From: CAZJNX01 sp964547415
GTDB lineage: Bacteria; Pseudomonadota; Alphaproteobacteria; Rhizobiales; Amorphaceae
DNA: 21,012 nucleotides
Reading direction: 5' to 3'
Assembly: GCA_964547415.1 (NCBI GenBank)
Contig: CAZJNX010000071.1
Span: 1-21,012, forward strand
Positions 16,123 to 21,012 of the stretch are shown here, in pieces; position 1 is the stretch's first letter, and every line of letters begins with the position of its first letter. Under the pieces are notes generated by a model. The model was not told the origin of the DNA. It searched no databases and saw nothing but the letters and a program-made list of their open reading frames with translations. A program made the translations under genes and the position numbers.

Positions 16123-17244
16123 ATGCTTCCGATCGACAGACCGACACGCGAGGAGTTCATGGCGCTCGCGCACACGCTGAGCCCCGCGGCGGTCTCCCTG
16201 TACGTCGAGACCACGCCCGTCACCAGCGACATCGGCGCGAGCCGCATCGCCTACGAGAACGCCGTGCGCGCGGCGATGGACCAGCTCGCCGCGGTCGACC
16301 TGCCCCGCGGGGCGCGGGAGGCGCTCGCCGAGCACCTCGACGACATCGCGCAGGACGACGACTTCTGGGCGCGCCAGGCGAACACCCTCGCCGTCCTCGC
16401 CACGCCCGACGGCGCCCGCACCTTCCGCCTCGCCAACCGCGTGGCGCCGGCGGTGGAGGTGTCGGACCGTTTCCACCTGAAGCCGCTCCTGCGCGCCCTC
16501 ACCTTCCCCCACGCCGCGTTCGTCCTCGCCCTGTCCCAGTCGGCGGCCCGCCTGGTTGCCTTCTGCGGGGATGGACGGGCGGAGGCGGTGCGCGTGCCCG
16601 GGATGCCCGAGAGCGCGGCCGACGCGGCCGGCAAGGCCTCGATCCTCGGCCGGCAGCACGCCCGCCGCATCGCCGGCTCGGAGGGGCGGAAGGTGCGTCT
16701 CACCCAGTACGCCCGCGGGGTCGACGCGGCGCTGCGCCCGGTGCTCGCCGGCAGCGAACTGCCCCTCGTGCTGGCGGCGAACCCGCCCCTCGGGCCGATC
16801 TTCCGCTCGGTGTCGAGCTACCCGCACCTTCTCGGCGAGGGCCTCGCCGAGGCGGTGGACCGCCTGTCGCCGGCCGCGCTCGCCGAGCGCGCCCGCCCCC
16901 TCCTCGACGCGGCCTACGCCGCGGAGGTCGCCGAGGTGCGGGCGCTGATCGCCGCGCGGCAGGAGGCGGGCCGCACCACCTTCGACGTCGCCACCGCCGC
17001 GCGGGCGGCGGTCGCGGGCGCCATCGAGACGCTCCTCGTCGACATGGACGCGACCGTCCCCGGCACCCTCGAGGAGACGACGGGCGAGATCGCCTTCGCC
17101 GCCGGCCCGGGGCCGGCGAGCTACGGGATCGTCGACCAGATCGCGGTCCACGCGCTCGCCGCGGGCGCCCGGGTCCTGTCGGTGCGCGCGGACGATCTCC
17201 CGGCGGACGGGCCGCTGGCCGCCACGCTGCGCTACGCCTTCTGA
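16123..17244 (+). CDS. baeRF-like protein (bacterial archaeo-eukaryotic release factor family)
   Basis: 373 residues, no signal peptide or membrane segment. The start has GGAG eight bases upstream. The N-terminal half reads like the bacterial eRF1-related families: TREEFMALAHT, VSLYVETTPVT, DDDFWARQANTLAVLATPDG, then VSDRFHLKPLLRAL and AFVLALSQSAARLV. The C-terminal half resembles the third eRF1/pelota domain layout with GIVDQIAVHALAAGARVLSV (about 341-360). Members have been proposed to act at the ribosome in termination, rescue or stress, but this is prediction, and no catalytic GGQ loop is visible here. It stands alone, convergent with the ion-channel gene, with no neighbour that points to a partner. 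The exact baeRF subfamily is uncertain. Confidence 0.7.
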   Translation: MLPIDRPTREEFMALAHTLSPAAVSLYVETTPVTSDIGASRIAYENAVRAAMDQLAAVDLPRGAREALAEHLDDIAQDDDFWARQANTLAVLATPDGARTFRLANRVAPAVEVSDRFHLKPLLRALTFPHAAFVLALSQSAARLVAFCGDGRAEAVRVPGMPESAADAAGKASILGRQHARRIAGSEGRKVRLTQYARGVDAALRPVLAGSELPLVLAANPPLGPIFRSVSSYPHLLGEGLAEAVDRLSPAALAERARPLLDAAYAAEVAEVRALIAARQEAGRTTFDVATAARAAVAGAIETLLVDMDATVPGTLEETTGEIAFAAGPGPASYGIVDQIAVHALAAGARVLSVRADDLPADGPLAATLRYAF

Positions 17245-17253
17245 CGCCCCGGG

Positions 17254-17287
17254 GCGCCCGTGCCCGCCTGTCCCGCGGCACGGGCGC
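17254..17287. terminator. Likely bidirectional terminator between convergent genes
   Basis: GCGCCCGTGCC and GGCACGGGCGC form a perfect 11-bp stem with a 12-base loop, inside the 67 bases separating two convergent stop codons. There is no long T-run on either side, so termination efficiency is uncertain, but position and stem strength fit. Confidence 0.55.
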
Positions 17288-17311
17288 TGGCGTTCCGCAC
17301 GGTCGTGCGAG

Positions 17312-18481
17312 CTACAGCTCCCCCTTGGTGGGGATGTTCACGACCGTCCCGCAGTGCTTGCAGTGGACGGCGTCCGGGTCGTGGCGGTTGAGCCCGCAGG
17401 TGGGGCAGCGGTACTGCACCTTCGTCGGCCGGAAGATGGTCTGGATCAGGCGCAGGAACAGGGCGACGCCCAGGATCATGATGACGACGGCGAGGAGTCG
17501 CCCCATCCACCCCGTCACCACGATGTCGCCGAAGCCAGTGGTGGTCAGCGTCGCCAGCGTGAAATAGAGCGCATCGAGATAATTGTTGATGTCGGGATTG
17601 TTCTCCTGCTCGACGACGAAGACAAGCGAGGTGGTGACGAACACGAACACGAACAGATTGACGCCGGACTGGATGATGTCCTCGTTGCGGCGATACCAGG
17701 TGAAACGCTCCTTCAGCTCGCGGGCGAGGTGGTAGGAGCGGAAGATCCGGAGCATCCTGAGGATGCGCAGGAACTCGAGGTCGTTCACCACCAGCGAGCC
17801 GAACACGGCAACGAGGACGACGATGTCGCCGAGGGTGGACCAGCGCGTCAGGAAGTAGACCGGGCGGGTGGAGATCCAAAGCCGCGTGGCGAAGTCGGCG
17901 AGGAGGACGATGCCGATGGCGAGGTCCGCGGGCTTGTACCAGCCCGGCCCCATCTCGGCCTGCATGGGCGCCACGGTCGTGACGATGAAGAACGCCACCG
18001 TGACGACGTCGAAGGCGAGGAGGGCGTAGCGGAAGCGGACGGAGGCGGGACCGTCGCCGTAGTAGAGCTCGCGGATCTCGGCCCGGAGCTTCGAGCGGCG
18101 CCGCGGCGGGCGCTCCGCCCCCCCTTGCCGCGCCGCGTCCTCGACCGGCGGCGCCGTGTCCTCCCCGCCGGCCGCGGCCCCCGCGCCGCCGTCCGGCCGC
18201 GCCGACCGGCCCGCACCGCCAGCGCCCGACCGCGCGCCGTCCCGGTCGGACCGGGCGGCCATGGGCCGCCCCTCCGCCTCGGCGGCGACGCCGGCATCGT
18301 CGGGTGCCGCGTTCTCGGGCGCGTCGGCGCCGGATCCCTCGCGCGCCGCCTGGCGGCTCGGCGGCGGATCGTCCGCTCCGCCGCTCGCAGGGGCCCCGGA
18401 TCCGCGCGCCGGCCCGTCCGCCGCCCCGCCGCCCGGCCCGTCGGGGCCGGACCGCCCGGCCCGCCGTCTCGTGTCCGCCAC
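17312..18481 (-). CDS. Six-TM voltage-gated-type potassium/ion channel with C-terminal zinc ribbon
   Basis: 389 residues from a GTG that follows GGGGGAG by six bases. Residues 1-130 are Gly/Ala/Pro/Asp-rich and probably disordered. A membrane domain (about 150-350) follows, with an S4-like helix bearing spaced arginines (Arg239, 242, 245, 248) in LRILRMLRIFRSY. The pore helix and selectivity filter TLTTTGFGD (311-319) have the T-x-G-F-G-D form of bacterial K+ channels. After the last helix, a zinc-ribbon module has Cys359, Cys362, Cys374 and Cys377 (CPTCG ... CKHCG). The subunit would tetramerise in the inner membrane. The zinc ribbon replaces the RCK or cyclic-nucleotide domain often found at this position and may serve tetramer assembly or redox/metal sensing, which is inference. 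K+ selectivity is inferred from the filter. An alternative start at the internal ATG (Met74) would shorten the tail. Confidence 0.9.
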   Translation of the reverse strand: MADTRRRAGRSGPDGPGGGAADGPARGSGAPASGGADDPPPSRQAAREGSGADAPENAAPDDAGVAAEAEGRPMAARSDRDGARSGAGGAGRSARPDGGAGAAAGGEDTAPPVEDAARQGGAERPPRRRSKLRAEIRELYYGDGPASVRFRYALLAFDVVTVAFFIVTTVAPMQAEMGPGWYKPADLAIGIVLLADFATRLWISTRPVYFLTRWSTLGDIVVLVAVFGSLVVNDLEFLRILRMLRIFRSYHLARELKERFTWYRRNEDIIQSGVNLFVFVFVTTSLVFVVEQENNPDINNYLDALYFTLATLTTTGFGDIVVTGWMGRLLAVVIMILGVALFLRLIQTIFRPTKVQYRCPTCGLNRHDPDAVHCKHCGTVVNIPTKGEL

Positions 18482-19216
18482 TGCCCTCTCCCCCGTCTCC
18501 CGTCGCTGCCCCGTCGGGCGATCCCCGCGATCCCGCCGCAGCGGCTGCGCCGGTCGCCGCCGACGGTTGCGCGACCATGCACCACGAAAGGCTCCGGGCA
18601 CACCGGCGCGGCGAGGCCCGTGGCGCGATCCGGCGGGCGTGCCGTCCCTCGCCCCGGCGGGGCCTCGCCCCCGCGGCAGGTCTCGCCCGACGAACCGCCC
18701 CGGCCCGCAGGCGCGCAACGCCCGTCGACGCCGGACGCGCACGGGCGGCGGCCGGGGCGTCCGGCCGGCGGGACCGGCTGGTCGCCGGTGGGCGAGGCCG
18801 CGACGCACAGCCGGGATGCGGGTGCGGATCGATGGCGTGCGCCTCGACGGCCCGGACCCGGAACGCCTTCGGCGCACCCGTCGTCACCATGCGCAACCGG
18901 CGCGACCACCTCCCCGCGGGACCGCCGCCGAACCGGCCGGATCCACGCTCTGCGGGCCCTCGCGCCGACCCGCCGCCGGGGTGACTCCTCCGCCGCGGAC
19001 AAGCTCGCGCGCGGCCGGAAAGTTCACCTGATGGCGGGGCGGCTCCCCGTCCGGACAGGCCGGGGGCAACGGCGCGTAACGTCCGGGGCCGATGGCCGGA
19101 CGCGCGGCATCCCGACACGGCGACGGCTCGGCGGCCGAAGGACCTGACGCGTTCCGGTTCACAAGGCGCGCGGCCGGCGTGGGTCCCGCGGCCCGCCCCG
19201 GCCCCGCACGGGGATC
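18482..19216. other. Gene-poor region, no convincing coding sequence
   Basis: 735 bases upstream of the channel gene. Long open frames exist on both strands, as expected at this GC content, but their translations are Arg/Pro/Gly-rich without any recognisable domain. A frame opening at an ATG near 18816 (MRVRIDGVRLDGPDPERL) looks protein-like for about 20 residues, then degenerates. It may be a remnant. The channel promoter should lie in the first part, but no clear hexamers are seen. Confidence 0.5.
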
Positions 19217-19299
19217 GATTTCGCAGAACCGGCGCTCGCCGCACCGCCGCGGCGGATCGCGAGGAAGGGGGGAGCCTCGCCCGATCTCGCCGCGCCCGG

Positions 19300-19374
19300 C
19301 TGTCTGCTGGCGAGGTGGTCGCTCGCAGTGGCGGAGGGGACTTCCGAGGGCCCGCGGCCCGTCAGAGAGCAAGG
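19300..19374 (+). repeat. Non-coding direct repeat, copy 1 (IS110 left-end segment)
   Basis: Starts CTGTCTGCTGGCGAGGTGGT and ends in GAGAGCAAGG. It matches 20930-21012 with substitutions and a net 8-base length difference, mostly a gap in the middle. It lies about 100 bases before the transposase remnant. The match is far above chance at both ends and weaker in the centre. Confidence 0.75.
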
Positions 19375-19470
19375 GTCCCGTCCCCGTCGCTTCTCAACGC
19401 TCGAGGGCTGCTCGGGCCTGCCGATCCCGCACGACAGGGACAGGACCCTCCACGCAGGCCACCCACCGCC

Positions 19471-20381
19471 ATCGGCTGCCACCTCTCGCGCGCCGCCCTC
19501 GACCTCCATGCCCTCCCCCGTGGCCGCTCCAGGCGGGTGGAGAACACCGGCGATACCATCGCCCATGGGCCAGAACGCGGGCGCCGGACATCCTGGTCGT
19601 CCTCGCGGCCACCAGCGGATGCGATCGCCCGCCGACGGCCGCCCTCGCTGCCCGCGGCATCTCCTCCGCGCGCCTCAACCCGCGGCAGGCCCGCGCGTTC
19701 GCTCGCGCCATCGGCGTCATCGCCGGGACCGACCGCGCCCTCGTCCGCCTCCTCGCCGAGATGGCCACGCGCCTCTCCCAGCCGGTCACCACGCCCACGC
19801 GCCCGGCCCGCGCGCGCCCGCCTCGGCGACTTCCTCCGCCGCCGTCGCCCGTTCGTGGAGATGGCAACACCGAGAAGATACGCCGGCCCGGCGCCGACGA
19901 GGAGGAGATCGCCGCCGACATCGGGGCGATGATCGACCCGCTCAGCGGCCGCATCACGGCCCTCGACCGTGCCATCGCCGCGCTCAGCGCCGCCGACCGC
20001 GACCTCGCGGCTCGGGCGCGATCGCTCGCGGCCGTTCCTGGCATCGGCGCCATCGTCCCCGCCACCCTTCTCCGCGAACGGCCCCAGCACGACACGCTCC
20101 GTCGCCGGCGCATCGCCTCCCTCCCCGGTCTCGCTCCCCAGCCCCGCGAAAGCGGCCCGTGGCGCGGCGCCCGCCGCATCCGGGGGGGACGGCGCAAGGT
20201 CCCCGCGGCGCTCGCGATCGCCGCCCTGCCGGCCTTTCGCCGCATCCCGGCTCCCCTCGGCATGCCTGACCGGATGCGCGCTGCCGGCAAGGCGCCCGAG
20301 ACGATCCCCATCGCCGTCGTCCGCCAGCGCCTCGTCATCCTCGACGCCATGCTGCGGAGCGGCACACCCGTCGCGGCATGA
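19471..20381 (+). pseudogene. IS110-family transposase, frameshifted remnant
   Basis: Pieces of one transposase are read across two frames. The N-terminal fragment IGCHLSRAALDLHALPRG starts at 19471 in one frame. The next, ILVVLAATSGCDRP through LNPRQARAFARAIGVIAGTD to LLAEMATRL (about 19585-19780), is in another. LGDFLRRRRPFVEMAT (about 19822-19868) is back in the first frame, and IAADIGAMI through VPGIGAIV, PRESGPWRGARRIRGGRR and the C-terminus ending TPVAA is in the second. At least three frameshifts are therefore needed. The DEDD catalytic set of the RuvC-like domain is damaged: IGID is IGCH, and the second Asp of TDRxD is lost. The Tnp_20 domain still carries the ESG serine of the IS110 active site. 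Clearly non-functional. Confidence 0.85.
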
Positions 20382-20929
20382 CCCGACGGCGCGGTTGCCC
20401 GCGGCAGCCGGTCGTCGAAACCGGCCGGCTCCGGCACCGGTGCGACGCGTGCGCGGTCGTCGGGATGGGGCGCCGGCATGAACGGCGGTCGACGCGGCGA
20501 GGTTCGGACACGGCCGTCGTCCCGCAGGGCCGGCGATCCGGGATGGCGGGTGGCCGACGGGGATCACGCCGCGTGAGCCCCCGTTCCGGGCCAGCCCTTT
20601 TCCGCGACATTGGCCGGGACCTTCATCGACGACCCTGCCGGGGCCGTCGAGCCGCGCCTCCTCGCCCCCTCCGTCGACGGGGCGGGAGATCCGGCCGAGG
20701 CACCGACGTTCGGTGCCCGCGCGGGAGGATCCCGGGCGACGGCACACCCGCCTCCGGGGCCCGGCACGGTGCCGCGCCCCTCGCCCGCTCCTCGGGTCGG
20801 CGCTGGCGCCGCATGCGGCCGTGCCACCGTCGGCGTCCGTCTCGCTTCGCCCGAACGCCGCCGGGACCGCCGCCCCGCCCGGATTTCGCACGAACCACGG
20901 CCGACGCGCGCTCGCCGAAGCGCCCCCCC
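20382..20929. other. Non-coding stretch between two IS110-like left-end repeats
   Basis: 548 bases with no recognisable gene. Open frames on both strands are short or Arg/Pro-rich. It should contain the right end of the decayed IS110 element, original flanking DNA and, near 20882 (GATTTCGCACGAACC), the possible left edge of a second element. I see no tRNA or clear promoter. Confidence 0.5.
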
Positions 20930-21012
20930 TGTCTGTTGGCGAGGTGGTAGTTTCGGGGTTGCGGAAGGGAGCCCGTCCCCCCCGAGGGTCCGCAGCCCGT
21001 TAGGGAGCAAGG
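20930..21012 (+). repeat. Non-coding direct repeat, copy 2 (second IS110-like left end at window edge)
   Basis: Begins CTGTCTGTTGGCGAGGTGGT and ends GTTAGGGAGCAAGG at the last base of the window. It is the longer copy. By analogy with copy 1, a transposase start would be expected about 100 bases beyond the window. Confidence 0.75.

Larger units (their letters stand above)
19217..20381 (+). mobile_element. Decayed IS110-family insertion sequence (right end not defined)
   Basis: A non-coding left segment (about 19217-19470) precedes a frameshifted transposase. The left limit is set provisionally at GATTTCGCA, which recurs at 20882 ahead of the second copy of the non-coding repeat. The right limit is simply the transposase stop; the true end is not recognisable. 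IS110 elements lack terminal inverted repeats, and in many the 5' non-coding part encodes a bridge RNA, so the segment before the transposase would be the place for it. The element appears inactive. Confidence 0.6.

Noticed and set aside
17354..19147. A 597-codon plus-strand frame opposite the channel gene
   Set aside because: It is antisense to a channel with a clear selectivity filter and zinc ribbon, and its composition is acidic/Arg repeats typical of an antisense shadow.
18884..19372. Minus-strand frame resembling one at 20564-21010 (both with a PPRQQT-like N-terminal part)
   Set aside because: The resemblance is explained by the non-coding DNA repeat they both cross; beyond it the translations diverge, so no shared protein family is claimed.

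Overview
The window is a very GC-rich stretch of a Gram-negative chromosome, most likely from an alphaproteobacterium. This rests on the argH-lptM-lysA block with tlpA divergent from argH, an LptM-type outer-membrane lipoprotein, and an RND-type envelope pump. No rRNA, tRNA or CRISPR array was seen. The taxon is inferred from gene content, not from a marker gene.

Region 1 (1-7788) is a natural-product edge. A polyketide synthase gene on the minus strand starts at 5551 and runs off the left end. Its visible order is KS, a roughly 430-residue stretch with no acyltransferase signature, a C-methyltransferase, two nearly identical tandem ACPs, an MDR-type enoyl reductase and an Ala/Pro-rich linker. 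The ACPs lie in a near-perfect direct DNA repeat with a 489-base period. Across a 365-base divergent promoter region lie a stand-alone MDR oxidoreductase and a metallophosphoesterase resembling the mycobacterial phosphopantetheinyl hydrolase PptH. PptH removes the prosthetic arm that carrier proteins need, so its place beside a carrier-rich PKS is the most interesting association here.

Region 2 (7804-12038) is a translationally coupled RND efflux pair (periplasmic adaptor, then inner-membrane transporter) with no outer-membrane channel gene and no local regulator. It could export the PKS product or be a general multidrug pump.

Region 3 (12210-15914) is housekeeping: argH, lptM and lysA overlapping or tightly spaced on the minus strand, with tlpA divergent. 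Region 4 (16123-18481) holds a baeRF-like protein gene convergent with an ion-channel gene. They share a perfect 11-bp inverted repeat as a likely bidirectional terminator. The channel has a long disordered N-terminus and a C-terminal zinc ribbon.

Region 5 (18482-21012) is mostly non-coding and decayed. It contains a frameshifted IS110-family transposase preceded by a non-coding segment that recurs at the very right end of the window. This suggests a second related element begins there.
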